64,000 bases of DNA from positions 309,485 to 373,484 of the forward strand of contig NZ_JACAKB010000001.1 of the NCBI RefSeq assembly GCF_030326305.1. Reading direction: 5' to 3'. Below are positions 53,743 to 63,824 of the stretch, piece after piece (within the stretch, counting starts at the first letter, position 1; the number at the start of each line of letters is the position of its first letter). Under the pieces are notes generated by a model. It ran no database searches and was not told the DNA's origin. It saw nothing but the letters and a program-made list of their open reading frames with translations. This stretch comes from Myroides odoratimimus. Its GTDB lineage: Bacteria; Bacteroidota; Bacteroidia; Flavobacteriales; Flavobacteriaceae. Made by a program: the position numbers and the translations under genes.

Positions 53743-54978
53743 TTAGTGTATATGCTTCATTATTTTTTCTGTAGCATTCTTATTTTTAAGGATAAAATGA
53801 TTGCTCGTTTTACCTAATTCGATTCTTTTAGCGTCATTGTATAATAATTCATCAAAGATTTGGTCTAATTCTGATTGTGAATTTACTACTATACAGCTAC
53901 CTAATGTTATCAAATCCTTAGCTTCTTGGAACTTTTTATAATTTGGACCAATAATAACAGGCACTCCATAGGTCGCGGCTTCTAGGATATTGTGAATACC
54001 TGCTCCAAAACCTCCTCCTATATAGGCAATATCTGCATAACTATAAGCTTTAGTCAATATAGAGTAGGCATCTATAATATAGACAGAGTACTGGCTAAGA
54101 TTTTTCTCTTGATGTTGGCTATGTAGTACAGTTGGTTTCTTTAAGCTTTGAACGAGATTATCTATCTGATCCTTTTTGATATTATGTGGCGCAAAGATAA
54201 ACTTGATAGAACTATCTTGTGTATTGTTGATATAATTGGCTAGAATCTTTTCATCTTCTGGCCATGAACTACCGATGACGATAGTCTTCGCCATTTTATT
54301 TAAGGTAAAGGCTTCTAGAAATGCCAATTCATTGTGCTGTTCTAATATCTGGGATACTCTATCGAATCTCGTATCACCTACTATCTCTACATTGTTATAT
54401 TGCAATTGATTTAGAAGTGTCTTAGATACTTCATTCTGAACGAAGAAGTATGTAAATGCCTTTAATGCTGTTCTGTAGAACCCTCCATACCACTTAAAGA
54501 ATACCTGATCTGGTCTTAGTATTCCTGACACTAAATAGGTAGGAATGTTCTGTTGGCGCAATTGGTTTAAATAATTAGGCCAATATTCATATTTCACAAA
54601 GAATACTTGTTCTGGGTGGCACAAGGCTAAGAACTTTTTAGCATTCGCTAGTGTGTCCATAGGTAAGTATAATGTGGCGTCAGCGTTAGTATTGTTTTTC
54701 TTCACTTCATATCCAGAAGGAGAGAAGAAGGTAAGTACTATCTTATGCGTAGGGTACTTCTGTTTTAGCTGCTCCATGACAGGAAGCCCTTGTTCGTATT
54801 CGCCTAACGAAGCTACATGTATCCAAAACACTTTATCAGTAGGAAGTATATTGTCTTTTAAGATTCGAAAAGATTGTTTTCTCCCTGCAACGAATAAGCC
54901 TAACTTTTTGTTGAATAGAGCGATAATACGGATGAAGAATATAGAAATATAGGTCAGTATATTATATAGGAAAAACAT
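53743..54978 (-). CDS. waaA: 3-deoxy-D-manno-octulosonic acid (Kdo) transferase
   Basis: I chose ATG 54978 (411 aa), which starts with the membrane-anchoring helix FFLYNILTYISIFFIRI. Typical segments are FWIHVASLGEYEQGLPV near residue 50, with the catalytic-region Glu, and GGGFGAGIHNILEAATYGVPVIIGP, here shortened to GGGFGAGIHN and EAATYGVPV, near 320. It adds Kdo to lipid A precursor at the inner membrane, the first step of the inner core. Confidence 0.92.
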   Translation of the reverse strand: MFFLYNILTYISIFFIRIIALFNKKLGLFVAGRKQSFRILKDNILPTDKVFWIHVASLGEYEQGLPVMEQLKQKYPTHKIVLTFFSPSGYEVKKNNTNADATLYLPMDTLANAKKFLALCHPEQVFFVKYEYWPNYLNQLRQQNIPTYLVSGILRPDQVFFKWYGGFYRTALKAFTYFFVQNEVSKTLLNQLQYNNVEIVGDTRFDRVSQILEQHNELAFLEAFTLNKMAKTIVIGSSWPEDEKILANYINNTQDSSIKFIFAPHNIKKDQIDNLVQSLKKPTVLHSQHQEKNLSQYSVYIIDAYSILTKAYSYADIAYIGGGFGAGIHNILEAATYGVPVIIGPNYKKFQEAKDLITLGSCIVVNSQSELDQIFDELLYNDAKRIELGKTSNHFILKNKNATEKIMKHIH

Positions 54979-55148
54979 AGGTAAATCTTTATTGAGCGAA
55001 ATTACGTTTCTTTTGATAAAGTTTGAGCTTTGGCACAAAGAATTTATTATTTTTGTAGTGATAACTAATATCGAAATTAAGTGCTATTTATATAGGTAAC
55101 TTGTTGGTAATTATATGAATAGTTCAAAAGATATAAAAGACAATTAGA

Positions 55149-56279
55149 ATGAAAAAAATTCAAATGGTTGACTTGAAAGGTCAATATGAAGGAATTAAAG
55201 AAGAAGTGAATCAGTCGATTCAAGAAATATTAGAATCTTCTGCTTTTATCAACGGACCACAAGTACACGCATTTCAGGCAAACTTAGAGCAATATTTAGG
55301 AGTTAAACACGTGATACCATGTGCTAACGGAACTGATGCTCTTCAGATCGCTATGATGGGATTAGGTTTAAAACCAGGTGATGAAGTAATCACAGCTGAC
55401 TTTACTTTTGCAGCTACTGTAGAGGTAATCGCTTTATTACAATTAACTCCTGTATTAGTAGATGTATGTCCTGATACATTCAATATTTCTATAGAAGCAA
55501 TCGAAAAAGCTATTACTCCTAAAACTAAAGCTATCGTACCAGTACACTTATTCGGACAGTCTGCTGATATGGACGCTATCATGAAGTTAGCTGAGAAGCA
55601 TAACTTATATGTGATCGAAGATAACGCACAAGGTATCGGTGCAGATTATACTTATCCTGATGGAAAAGTGGTAAAAACAGGTGCTATCGGACATGTAGCT
55701 GCTACTTCATTCTTCCCATCTAAAAACTTAGGATGTTATGGTGATGGTGGAGCTATCTTCACTAACGATGATGCATTAGCACATACGTTAAGAGGAATAG
55801 TGAATCACGGTATGTATGAGCGTTATCACCACGATGTAGTAGGAGTGAACTCTCGTCTAGATAGTATCCAAGCTGCTGTGTTAAATGCTAAGTTACCTAA
55901 TCTAGATGCTTATAACGTAGCTAGACGTACTGCTGCTCAGATGTATTCTGCTGCTTTAGCTAATCATCCTAATATCGTTACTCCTGTAGTAGTAGGAGAT
56001 GAGAATAGTCACGTGTTCCACCAGTATACATTGCGTATCGTGAATGCTGATAGAAATGCATTATTAGCACACTTACAAGGCAAAGGTATCCCATGTGCTA
56101 TCTATTACCCAATACCATTACACAATCAGAAAGCATATTTAGATCCTCGTTATAATGAGGCTGATTTCCCAGTGACTAATCAGTTGGTACAAGAGGTTCT
56201 TTCTCTACCTATGCACACTGAGCTAGACGAAGAGCAAATCAAGTTTATAACAGATGAGATTAAGGCATTCTTAGGATAG
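55149..56279 (+). CDS. DegT/DnrJ/EryC1-family aminotransferase
   Basis: The 376 residues form a PLP-dependent sugar aminotransferase. The PLP-binding Lys is in FFPSKNLGCYGDGGA (about residue 187), with DNAQGIGADY before it (about 160). The start contains VDLKGQYEGIKEE. It puts an amino group on a keto-sugar nucleotide for surface polysaccharide or glycoprotein; which sugar is not known. TATTTTTG at 55048-55055 may be its -7 element. It stands alone, with a terminator. Confidence 0.9.
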   Translation: MKKIQMVDLKGQYEGIKEEVNQSIQEILESSAFINGPQVHAFQANLEQYLGVKHVIPCANGTDALQIAMMGLGLKPGDEVITADFTFAATVEVIALLQLTPVLVDVCPDTFNISIEAIEKAITPKTKAIVPVHLFGQSADMDAIMKLAEKHNLYVIEDNAQGIGADYTYPDGKVVKTGAIGHVAATSFFPSKNLGCYGDGGAIFTNDDALAHTLRGIVNHGMYERYHHDVVGVNSRLDSIQAAVLNAKLPNLDAYNVARRTAAQMYSAALANHPNIVTPVVVGDENSHVFHQYTLRIVNADRNALLAHLQGKGIPCAIYYPIPLHNQKAYLDPRYNEADFPVTNQLVQEVLSLPMHTELDEEQIKFITDEIKAFLG

Positions 56280-56300
56280 TCTTATAGTACTATAAAACGA

Positions 56301-56329
56301 AAGCAGACCCGATAAGGTCTGCTTTTTTT
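56301..56329 (+). terminator. Terminator of the DegT-type gene
   Basis: AAGCAGACC and GGTCTGCTT pair around six bases, then a T-run. Confidence 0.9.
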
Positions 56330-56340
56330 ATGTATAGATG

Positions 56341-57519
56341 TTATTCTTTTGTTGTAGATATTAGTGTGAACGAAACAAGTGCACATGCTACTAATGAGAG
56401 TGCTACGATGCTCATAGAGCCATTATTCAAACTATTTAATAAGATAGAGGTCATGAAGGTAAAGGCTAGTTGAGAAGCTCCGAAAAGAGCTGACGCTATA
56501 CCTGACTCTGCTTTATAGGGTGCTAATGCTAAAGTAGTCGTAGTAGGGAATAGTAGTCCTAATGGCATCACAAAGAAGAAAAGAGGTACTAACTGTATAT
56601 ATATGCTCAAATCTAACTGTATGAATAACCATAGTAGTGAAGCAGCTATAAACTGTGTACTCGCTCCTAACTTAATAATATTTTTAGGAGATAGTCTTTT
56701 TCTCAAAATAGAAGAGGTTAAGAACGACCCTAACATTAGACCACATGAGTTAGCCATGAATACAAAGCTAAAGTGTGTACTCGATAGTCCTCCTACTTCC
56801 ATTACTAGCACAGGAGAGTTAGAGATGTAGATCATTAGACAGCTATAGGCTATACTTCCGATAATAGTATATCTTATAAACAGCTTGTTCTTAAAGAGCT
56901 TAAAATAATTCGTTAGTATACCTCCTACATTTAGAGTAGGTATTCTATTCGTGTAGTCTTCTTTTAGACAGAATACAGTCATACCGATACTCAGTGTAGC
57001 AAACAAGGCCATCGTAGTAAATACGTGTGTCCAATCTAGATACTTTAAGACTATATTACCTAATATAGGAGCGATGATAGGAGCTATACCTCCGATCACT
57101 GCTAGTATACTAAATATCTTAAGTGTCTGATCTTTGTCAAACCTTTTATTGACAATGGCTCTTGCGATAACTACTCCACCGCTACTACCGAAGGCCTGTA
57201 AAAAACGATATAGCCACATGACCTCAATGTTCTTTACAAATACTACGGCTAGAGATGAAAGTATAAAAATAGACAGACATAGTATAATTGGTTTTTTACT
57301 ACCATACTTATCTGATACAGGTCCCCAAAAGAGTTGCCCTATTGCTAATCCTCCTAAGAATGTAGAGAGTGATATCTGTACTCTATTGATCTCAGTATTT
57401 AGATCGTGTGCTATTTTGGGGAATGCAGGAAGGTACATATCTATAGCTAATGGGCCTAATGCAGTAAGGCTGACTAGAGTGAAGATAAGTATCCATTCTT
57501 GTGCTGAAAGTTTGTCCAC
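56341..57519 (-). CDS. Bcr/CflA-type MFS drug efflux transporter
   Basis: The protein has 12 membrane helices. Signature parts are ALGPLAIDMYLPAFP in helix 1 and GQLFWGPVSDKYGSKKP (motif A, about residues 57-73). I chose GTG 57519 (392 aa): the longer ATG at 57561 would place its first codons inside the terminator of fabD. It should export drugs or metabolites by proton exchange; substrate unknown. Confidence 0.88.
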   Translation of the reverse strand: MDKLSAQEWILIFTLVSLTALGPLAIDMYLPAFPKIAHDLNTEINRVQISLSTFLGGLAIGQLFWGPVSDKYGSKKPIILCLSIFILSSLAVVFVKNIEVMWLYRFLQAFGSSGGVVIARAIVNKRFDKDQTLKIFSILAVIGGIAPIIAPILGNIVLKYLDWTHVFTTMALFATLSIGMTVFCLKEDYTNRIPTLNVGGILTNYFKLFKNKLFIRYTIIGSIAYSCLMIYISNSPVLVMEVGGLSSTHFSFVFMANSCGLMLGSFLTSSILRKRLSPKNIIKLGASTQFIAASLLWLFIQLDLSIYIQLVPLFFFVMPLGLLFPTTTTLALAPYKAESGIASALFGASQLAFTFMTSILLNSLNNGSMSIVALSLVACALVSFTLISTTKE

Positions 57520-57533
57520 TATATAGGTTTTAA

Positions 57534-57569
57534 AAAAAAATCCTTGGAAGCGTACAACCAAGGATTTTT
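57534..57569 (-). terminator. Terminator of fabD, also just upstream of the MFS gene
   Basis: AAAAATCCTTGG and CCAAGGATTTTT pair around 10 bases. It lies 35 bases past the fabD stop and before the chosen MFS start, so the MFS gene needs its own promoter or read-through. Confidence 0.85.
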
Positions 57570-57604
57570 GTTATGATATAATTGTTGTATGTTTTACCAA
57601 TTTG

Positions 57605-58477
57605 TTATGCAGAGTGAGTTTCTGCCTCTTTATTGATTTTTTTGATTAGTCCAACTAATACTTTACCTGGTCCAACTTCTGTAAATAAAGAAGCTCCATC
57701 TGCAATCATTTGTTCTACAGACTGAGTCCATTTTACAGGAGCAGTTAGCTGTAGGATAAGGTTCTTCTTAATCTCTTCAGGATTGCTTACTGCACTAGCA
57801 GTTACGTTTTGATACACTGGACAGATAGGAGTATTAAAAGTAGTTGCTTCGATAGCAGCAGCTAGTTCTTCTCTAGCAGGTTCCATCATAGGAGAGTGGA
57901 ATGCTCCACCTACAGGAAGTAATAATGCTCTCTTCGCTCCAGCTTCTTTTAGTGCTTCACAAGCTTTTTCTACAGCTGTAGTTTCACCAGAGATCACTAA
58001 TTGTCCAGGGCAGTTATAGTTAGCAGCTACTACTACACCATCTATACCAGCACATACTTGCTCTACGATACTATCTTCTAAACCTAGTACAGCAGCCATA
58101 GTAGAAGGCGTGATTTCACATGCTTTTTGCATAGCCATCGCTCTTTGAGAAACTAGTTTAAGTGCATCTTCAAAAGCTAAAGTACCATTAGCTACTAATG
58201 CTGAAAATTCTCCTAGTGAGTGCCCAGCTACCATTTCAGGTGTAAAGTTTTCTAATGTTTTAGCTAATACAACTGAGTGTAAGAATACTGCCGGTTGAGT
58301 TACTTTAGTTTCTTTTAGTTCTTCAGCTGTACCTTCGAACATGATATCTGTAATTCTAAATCCAAGGATTTCATTTGCTTTTTCGAACATCTCTTTAGCT
58401 ATAGGTGAGTTTTCGTATAAGTCTTTCCCCATTCCTGTGAATTGAGCTCCTTGACCTGGAAATACGTATGCTTTCAT
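57605..58477 (-). CDS. fabD: Malonyl-CoA:ACP transacylase
   Basis: The 290 residues match FabD. The opening is FPGQGAQFTGMG; the nucleophile Ser lies in GHSLGEFSAL (about residue 86); a His lies in GGAFHSPMM (about 195). It loads malonate onto acyl carrier protein for fatty acid synthesis. It is alone, not in a fab operon, between the MFS gene and ppiD. Confidence 0.96.
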   Translation of the reverse strand: MKAYVFPGQGAQFTGMGKDLYENSPIAKEMFEKANEILGFRITDIMFEGTAEELKETKVTQPAVFLHSVVLAKTLENFTPEMVAGHSLGEFSALVANGTLAFEDALKLVSQRAMAMQKACEITPSTMAAVLGLEDSIVEQVCAGIDGVVVAANYNCPGQLVISGETTAVEKACEALKEAGAKRALLLPVGGAFHSPMMEPAREELAAAIEATTFNTPICPVYQNVTASAVSNPEEIKKNLILQLTAPVKWTQSVEQMIADGASLFTEVGPGKVLVGLIKKINKEAETHSA

Positions 58478-58541
58478 AAGTTTAGTTTTAAATTTTGTAA
58501 GGCAAAAATAAGGTATTTTTATTAGTAAACCATATAGACAT

Positions 58542-58571
58542 AAAAAAAGCCATCTGATATACAGATGGCTT
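58542..58571 (-). terminator. Terminator of ppiD
   Basis: AAGCCATCTG and CAGATGGCTT pair around five bases, with a T-run on the minus strand. Confidence 0.88.
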
Positions 58572-58591
58572 CGTTATGATATGTTTTTGTA

Positions 58592-60697
58592 TTATTGGAT
58601 AACACCTACACGATTATCTTTAATCTTAGCATTGTCTTTTAATACTTTCAGTACTTGCATTTGTGCCATACCTCTAACGCTGTTTTCTATTTTAGCTTTA
58701 TAGCTAGCATAACCAGCAGGTAATTCAGGAGCTTTAGCTACATTTTTAGTTTGTACCATATATACACCTTGCAAACCGTCGATTAATTTAGAATCCTTGT
58801 TTACTGCTGTAGCGAAAGCTGTTCCTACCACTAATGGTTCATTACCAATATTAGTAATAAGTGGAGCTCCTGTAGTTACATCAGTTACTGATGCGATAGA
58901 TGCTTTAGAACTGTTAGATACTTCTTGAATAGTATTTCCAGTCATTTTCTTTCTAATGACAACTGCTTTTTTCTCGTTCATTAAGATTGGCTCAATGATT
59001 GATTTTACTTCTTCTACTGGTGCAAGACCTGTATCATTTTTAGAAGTTACTTTCACGATGATATGTCCATCAGCATTGTCAAATCTCTTAATAGCACTTT
59101 CTTTAGTCTCTTTATTGAAAGCCCAAGAGATAATACTTCTTTGGTTACCTACTCCAGGTAAGAACTCTTCGAATGGACGAATAGTTACCTCTTTTTGAGC
59201 GTTGAAACCTAGTCCTTCAGCTGTAGCGATAAAGTCTTTAGCTGTAGGAGCATCTTGTTCTAGTTGAGTAGCTTTAGTGAATAAGTCATCAGCAGTTACG
59301 TCTGATACTTCTATTTTACGAGCTACAGTTGCTAATTTAGCACCTTCTTTTTTATTATTTACTTGGATGATGTGGTATCCAAAGTCAGTTTCTACTAAAC
59401 CGATAGTTCCAGTAGCATTGTTAAAGATAAAGTTGTCAAAAGGCTTAACCATTTGTCCTCTTGGGATATCTTCGTATTTACCACCGTTGTTTTTAGAACC
59501 TGGGTCTTCTGTTTGCATCATTGCTTCCATAGCGAATGAAGAAGGGTTAGCTTTTACTTTAGCTAAAATTTCTTCTGCTTTTGCTTTAGCCTCTTCTTTA
59601 GTTCTTGTTGCACCAGGTGCTGCAGAACCTGCAAAACCGATTAAGATATGAGATGCATCAACTCTCTGACCTGCTTTTTTATCAATCATTCTAGAGATAC
59701 AGTAGTAATCTCCCATAATATATGGACCGAAAGTTTGACCAGGTTGTAAGTTGAACAATTCTTCTTGGTATTCTAAAGGAAGATCTTTCTTCGCGTAGTA
59801 TAAACTGTCAAATTTGATATCTGAATTTGTATTTACAAACGTTTCAATATCTTTTACAGTTTTAAAACCAGGGATAGTATCATTCTTTTTAGTTGTAGCA
59901 TTGTATTGTACAGTAGGTTTTAAATAACCTTCTATTACTTCTTTTACAGCTTCTTTATCAGCAGCAGATGGCTGACTAGGAAGGAAAGCATATTGTAATA
60001 CACGAGTAGGCTCAGATTTAAATCTGTTAGCATGTTTTTTCATGTAGTCTAATATCTCTGTATTAGAAACAGCAGCTTCTTCATTATTCACAGTAGAATA
60101 AGGAACAGTAACATAGTCAAAAGATACTTTGTCATTCTCGTTAGAGTATGCAGCTTTAGCATCAAGATTAGTAGTATAAATACCTCCTTGAACTAATGAG
60201 AAATACATTTGCTCTAAACCAACTTTCTCTAATTCTTTTTCATAAGCTAACCACTGGTTCCATTGCTCCTGTCCAGCGTTCTTCATCATAGCAACAAATT
60301 GGTTGAATTTGTTGATGTCGAATTGTCCTACTTCATTTTGGAATTCTGGATTGTTAGCGAATGTAGGGTTGTTTTTAACAACGTTTACTAATTGGTCTTT
60401 ACCAAGTCTTAAACCTAACTTTTCAAATTCGTTAGTAAGTAAAATATTATTTACCTCGCTGTTCCACACCATTACTCCTGCTTGAGTATTACTCATCTGA
60501 CCTTGTTTCTCAGCCTGAGCTACTTTATGTAGGAATTCTTGAGTATTAATTTCTTCACCATCTACGCTACCAATGTTTCTAGATAGTCCACCTCCCGTGC
60601 TTCTTACTACGTCGCCAATAACGAATGCTAATAAAGCAATACCAATTACGGCAATTAACAGAGCGGATTTTTGTCTAATTTTTGATAAAACTGCCAT
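58592..60697 (-). CDS. ppiD: PpiD/SurA-like periplasmic peptidyl-prolyl isomerase
   Basis: The 701 residues start with one membrane helix (about 12-30, LLIAVIGIALLAFVIGDVV) as in PpiD. A SurA-like helical chaperone part follows, then a parvulin PPIC domain at about 340-445 (ASHILIGF, DPGSKNNGG, ETDFGYHIIQVNNK). It helps outer-membrane and secreted proteins fold at the outer face of the inner membrane. It is a single gene downstream of the lptC cluster. Confidence 0.9.
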   Translation of the reverse strand: MAVLSKIRQKSALLIAVIGIALLAFVIGDVVRSTGGGLSRNIGSVDGEEINTQEFLHKVAQAEKQGQMSNTQAGVMVWNSEVNNILLTNEFEKLGLRLGKDQLVNVVKNNPTFANNPEFQNEVGQFDINKFNQFVAMMKNAGQEQWNQWLAYEKELEKVGLEQMYFSLVQGGIYTTNLDAKAAYSNENDKVSFDYVTVPYSTVNNEEAAVSNTEILDYMKKHANRFKSEPTRVLQYAFLPSQPSAADKEAVKEVIEGYLKPTVQYNATTKKNDTIPGFKTVKDIETFVNTNSDIKFDSLYYAKKDLPLEYQEELFNLQPGQTFGPYIMGDYYCISRMIDKKAGQRVDASHILIGFAGSAAPGATRTKEEAKAKAEEILAKVKANPSSFAMEAMMQTEDPGSKNNGGKYEDIPRGQMVKPFDNFIFNNATGTIGLVETDFGYHIIQVNNKKEGAKLATVARKIEVSDVTADDLFTKATQLEQDAPTAKDFIATAEGLGFNAQKEVTIRPFEEFLPGVGNQRSIISWAFNKETKESAIKRFDNADGHIIVKVTSKNDTGLAPVEEVKSIIEPILMNEKKAVVIRKKMTGNTIQEVSNSSKASIASVTDVTTGAPLITNIGNEPLVVGTAFATAVNKDSKLIDGLQGVYMVQTKNVAKAPELPAGYASYKAKIENSVRGMAQMQVLKVLKDNAKIKDNRVGVIQ

Positions 60698-60888
60698 GCT
60701 TTTTTGTTATGTGTAATTTTTTTCAGTGAGCGAAAATACAATTATCTATTTAATAATAAAAGGGGTAGTGCTATTATTTTAGTGCTTTCGTTAAGTTTTT
60801 ATTTAGATTTCAGAATAATTAATTTGTTTTTTTATAATAATTGTTGAAATAGAGTAGATAAGAGAGGATTATTAGTGTAGGTTTAGTA

Positions 60889-60927
60889 AAAAAAAGAAAG
60901 GCAAGATTATCAATATCTCGCCTTTTC
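60889..60927 (-). terminator. Terminator of the coaX-lptC cluster
   Basis: GAAAAGGCGAGAT and ATCTTGCCTTTC pair with one mismatch on the minus strand and a T-run follows. Confidence 0.8.
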
Positions 60928-60934
60928 TAGTATA

Positions 60935-61126
60935 TTATTTTTTGTTATATCCGTCCATCTTTTTTAAGAATTTTCTTCGGAAGAAGAACATGAATATTGC
61001 TACTGCCGCTATTAAGAAATTCAACCAAGATCCTGTGTCACCAGCTACTATTTTAGATACACCATCGTATATAAATAATACTGCGATAAATAAGTAGAGG
61101 AAAGGTATTATGCGTAATGCTTTCAT
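60935..61126 (-). CDS. Small two-helix membrane protein
   Basis: The 63 residues contain two membrane helices (about 7-24 and 34-50) and a basic tail (RRKFLKKMDGYNKK). No family recognised. It starts one base after the end of lptC and should be translated with it. Confidence 0.65.
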   Translation of the reverse strand: MKALRIIPFLYLFIAVLFIYDGVSKIVAGDTGSWLNFLIAAVAIFMFFFRRKFLKKMDGYNKK

Positions 61127-61127
61127 T

Positions 61128-61685
61128 TTATTCGTTGTTTTTTACGCTTTCGGCGTAACTGTTAGTTGCTTTTACTTTGCTCATTTTACTGTCAAAGTCT
61201 ATTCCTATTCCTCTAGTGAAGTTTTCGCTATCAGTAGAGGCTCTGTATTTGCCTTCTGTAAAGAACCATTCGTTTTTTTGATCGTAGTAAAGTTGATCAG
61301 AAACAAGCTTCTTACCATCATGTGTTGTTATTACCACATTTCCTTGTAGGTCTATTAGGTCTGTCTTAGTATAACGGATAGCGTAATCGGCTATTACAGT
61401 ATTTTTATTTTTATCCTTGTCATATATCGTTAAGTGAATTCCATCAGGAAATTCGGTAAAGGGATATTTGACATTGCTGTAGTCTAGCATTTTTGGACTT
61501 ACTAAAATAGCTTTGACTCTTCCTGAATCTATGTATTGACCGCGCATATTCTCTACTTCACTGGCTGGAAAGAAACTTACTTTGTTGAAGTTTTGTATTT
61601 CCTTAAAGTTACTTTCACAAGAAAAGAGACTTATCGCGATTGAAAAGAAGAATAATGTACCTAATAATTTAGAAAGTAATTTCAT
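61128..61685 (-). CDS. lptC: LPS export protein LptC
   Basis: The 185 residues have a lipoprotein-like signal (lipobox LFSC, Cys about 23), and then the strand-rich LptC domain: VENMRGQYIDSGRVKAILVS at about 40-60 and LIDLQGNVVITTHDGKKLVSD, here shortened to LQGNVVITTHDGKKL, at about 110. LptC carries LPS between the inner-membrane exporter and the periplasmic bridge. It follows the outer-membrane protein gene closely. Confidence 0.88.
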   Translation of the reverse strand: MKLLSKLLGTLFFFSIAISLFSCESNFKEIQNFNKVSFFPASEVENMRGQYIDSGRVKAILVSPKMLDYSNVKYPFTEFPDGIHLTIYDKDKNKNTVIADYAIRYTKTDLIDLQGNVVITTHDGKKLVSDQLYYDQKNEWFFTEGKYRASTDSENFTRGIGIDFDSKMSKVKATNSYAESVKNNE

Positions 61686-61703
61686 TTGTTAGCTTGCTAC
61701 AAA

Positions 61704-62975
61704 TTAATCAAAACGACGTTTTTGGAACCAAAGGTCATTTAATGAGAATCCTACATAAACACTGAAATAGTTTTCCTTAACTAATCCGTTGTTTTTAGTT
61801 CCTCTACTACCATATTCAAAACCAATATTAAGGTTAGTGAATTTACGGCGTTCTCCAATAGGTAGTCCTACACCAAGATTAACAGCCATATCGTTGATAG
61901 CCTTGTCATGTAAGATAAGTCCAGTATTTTCGTATCTGAAACCAGCTCTATATACGACGCGATCTAGGTAACTGCTAAATGAGTTGTATTTAGGAATATA
62001 GAATCCCCCAAGAGAGAAACGGTTAGAGTTTTCAAAGTTAGAGATACTCGTTTTATTCCAAGAGTCAGTTAACTTACTTGTTTGTGTAAATGTATATTGA
62101 CCTCCTATGAACCATTTAAATTCTTTACCAAAACCTAGACCCATCGAAAGAGCTTGAGGATTAGTAATGTTTTTAGAATCATCAATAACTGTTTTTTGAT
62201 CAGCTATTTGACTTCCTTTAAGAACTTGTAGTTTCGTAAGGTTATCATTTGTCCATTTAGTTTCAGGACTATAAGTCACGTTAGCTTGCCAGTCGTAACC
62301 TTTAAATTTACCTGTATATTGTGCTGAGAAATTAAAAGAGAATCCCTTGTAGTCTAATCTTCTTAATTCTCTGGTAATATTCTGAAGAGATGTTCCATCT
62401 CCGATATCTGTGATGTTTTCGTATAAATCATTGTTAGTATGACCAAAGTGGTATCCAGCATCAAATCCAACAGCAAAGTTCTTGTTGATTTCATATCCAG
62501 CACCTAAAAATACTCTGTTTACTCCACCATCACCTTCATATCTAGAGTTTATCTTTTGTCCTTGCGGATTGGTTCTTTCACCATTGATTTTATAACCAAC
62601 ATTAGAGTAAGGTAATAAACCGAAAACAACACCGAATTTCTTAGCGATAGGTAATCCTACAGCAACGTAGTCTATTGTCTGTCTATTTGCATTTTCTGAA
62701 CCAGCATCAGTCTTAAAATTATAAGAAGTACCTGTCGCACCTAGTGAGAATGTAGTAAGCTTAAGCTTGCCAAATGAAGCAGGGTTTTTTAAATTTATAT
62801 GAATACTATCTGCGTAAACATTTGTTCCCCCCATAGCTTTGTATTCATTCGTACCATTGTAATTAATATTACCTACGCCATAATAAGAGTAAGGAGACGC
62901 ATTGCCTTGTTGAGCTAGAGCAGCTGTACCGCATAGTAAACTCAGGCTAAAGAAGATTTTTTTTATCATTTTCAA
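61704..62975 (-). CDS. Outer-membrane beta-barrel protein of unknown function
   Basis: The 423 residues have a signal peptide (ending ALAQ), then alternating strands ending in an aromatic residue, as in the OmpP1/FadL-type barrels of Bacteroidota (SPYSYYGVGNINYNG at the start; VYVGFSLNDLWFQKRRFD at the end). The position between coaX and lptC is common in flavobacteria. Its function is unknown. It overlaps the coaX end by 29 bases. Confidence 0.75.
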   Translation of the reverse strand: MKMIKKIFFSLSLLCGTAALAQQGNASPYSYYGVGNINYNGTNEYKAMGGTNVYADSIHINLKNPASFGKLKLTTFSLGATGTSYNFKTDAGSENANRQTIDYVAVGLPIAKKFGVVFGLLPYSNVGYKINGERTNPQGQKINSRYEGDGGVNRVFLGAGYEINKNFAVGFDAGYHFGHTNNDLYENITDIGDGTSLQNITRELRRLDYKGFSFNFSAQYTGKFKGYDWQANVTYSPETKWTNDNLTKLQVLKGSQIADQKTVIDDSKNITNPQALSMGLGFGKEFKWFIGGQYTFTQTSKLTDSWNKTSISNFENSNRFSLGGFYIPKYNSFSSYLDRVVYRAGFRYENTGLILHDKAINDMAVNLGVGLPIGERRKFTNLNIGFEYGSRGTKNNGLVKENYFSVYVGFSLNDLWFQKRRFD

Positions 62976-63696
62976 TTGTGTATTGATATAAATTGTTCAG
63001 ACTCTCTAGTAGAAAGTTTGAATTAGCAAATATGACATTTTTTAATCTTTTGACCAAAAAAAGTGTATCTCCACCAGTCAAAATTATTTTTAAATCAGGA
63101 TATAAGGATTTATACTGATTTATGATGCCTTCTATTTCGAGTGTTATACCATTAATTACACCAGAGTGAATAGATTGATCAGTTTGGTTTCCGATTAGAT
63201 AATCTATAGTAACTGGCTCTAATAATGGAAGCTTTGCGGTATAATGATTTAAAGCTTTATAGCGCATACTTAAACCTGGAGAAATAGCTCCACCTAGATA
63301 TTCATCTTTGTTATTTATAACTTCGTATGTGATACAAGTACCTGTATCAATAACTAAACGATTAGAATTTGGATATAGTATAGTAGCTCCTGCGGCAAGT
63401 ACCATTCTATCTATACCTAGAGTAGTAGGAGTTGCATATTTATTTATAAAAGGGAAGGGGCTCTTATGACTAATTTCTATTACTTCTGTATTTTCTATTA
63501 ACCATTTATAAGCTGTAGATTCTAATTTTCCTACAGAAGAGAGTATAACTTTAGGCTTAGGCTGATCTTTTTTTAAAATATTTTTTATTTTTTCTTCTAG
63601 TAGATTTATTTCAAAAATTTGAGTTTCTAAAATCGTATCTTTTTCAAAGATAGCTAATTTGGTTCTTGTGTTGCCTATATCAATTGCTAGAATCAT
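62947..63696 (-). CDS. coaX: Type III pantothenate kinase
   Basis: The 249 residues match CoaX: opening ILAIDIGNTRTKLAIF (phosphate loop with Asp), LGIDRMVLAAGA (about 95) and LVIDTGTCITYEVI (about 121). It phosphorylates pantothenate in the first step of coenzyme A synthesis. It is the first gene of the cluster coaX - outer-membrane protein - lptC - small membrane protein, all closely spaced or overlapping. Confidence 0.93.
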   Translation of the reverse strand: MILAIDIGNTRTKLAIFEKDTILETQIFEINLLEEKIKNILKKDQPKPKVILSSVGKLESTAYKWLIENTEVIEISHKSPFPFINKYATPTTLGIDRMVLAAGATILYPNSNRLVIDTGTCITYEVINNKDEYLGGAISPGLSMRYKALNHYTAKLPLLEPVTIDYLIGNQTDQSIHSGVINGITLEIEGIINQYKSLYPDLKIILTGGDTLFLVKRLKNVIFANSNFLLESLNNLYQYTIENDKKNLL

Positions 63697-63749
63697 AGTG
63701 TGTTTCTTGTGTGAGACAAAGGTAGTAAATGATTTTTTTTCTAAAAAGT

Positions 63750-63780
63750 TTTGGAAGAACGAAAATCTGTTCTATATTTG
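63750..63780 (+). promoter_or_regulatory. Near-perfect promoter for the tRNA-Phe genes
   Basis: TTTG (63750-63753), exactly 19 bases, then TATATTTG (63773-63780): a full match to the consensus of the major sigma factor of Bacteroidota. Start of transcription about 63787. Confidence 0.85.
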
Positions 63781-63824
63781 CAACCGCTTAACAGAACAAG
63801 ATTGTTCAATACTAAAAGCCAATT

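Noticed and set aside
56341-57561. Longer MFS frame starting at ATG 57561
   Set aside because: The extra 14 codons lie in the fabD terminator hairpin; GTG 57519 fits the family better.
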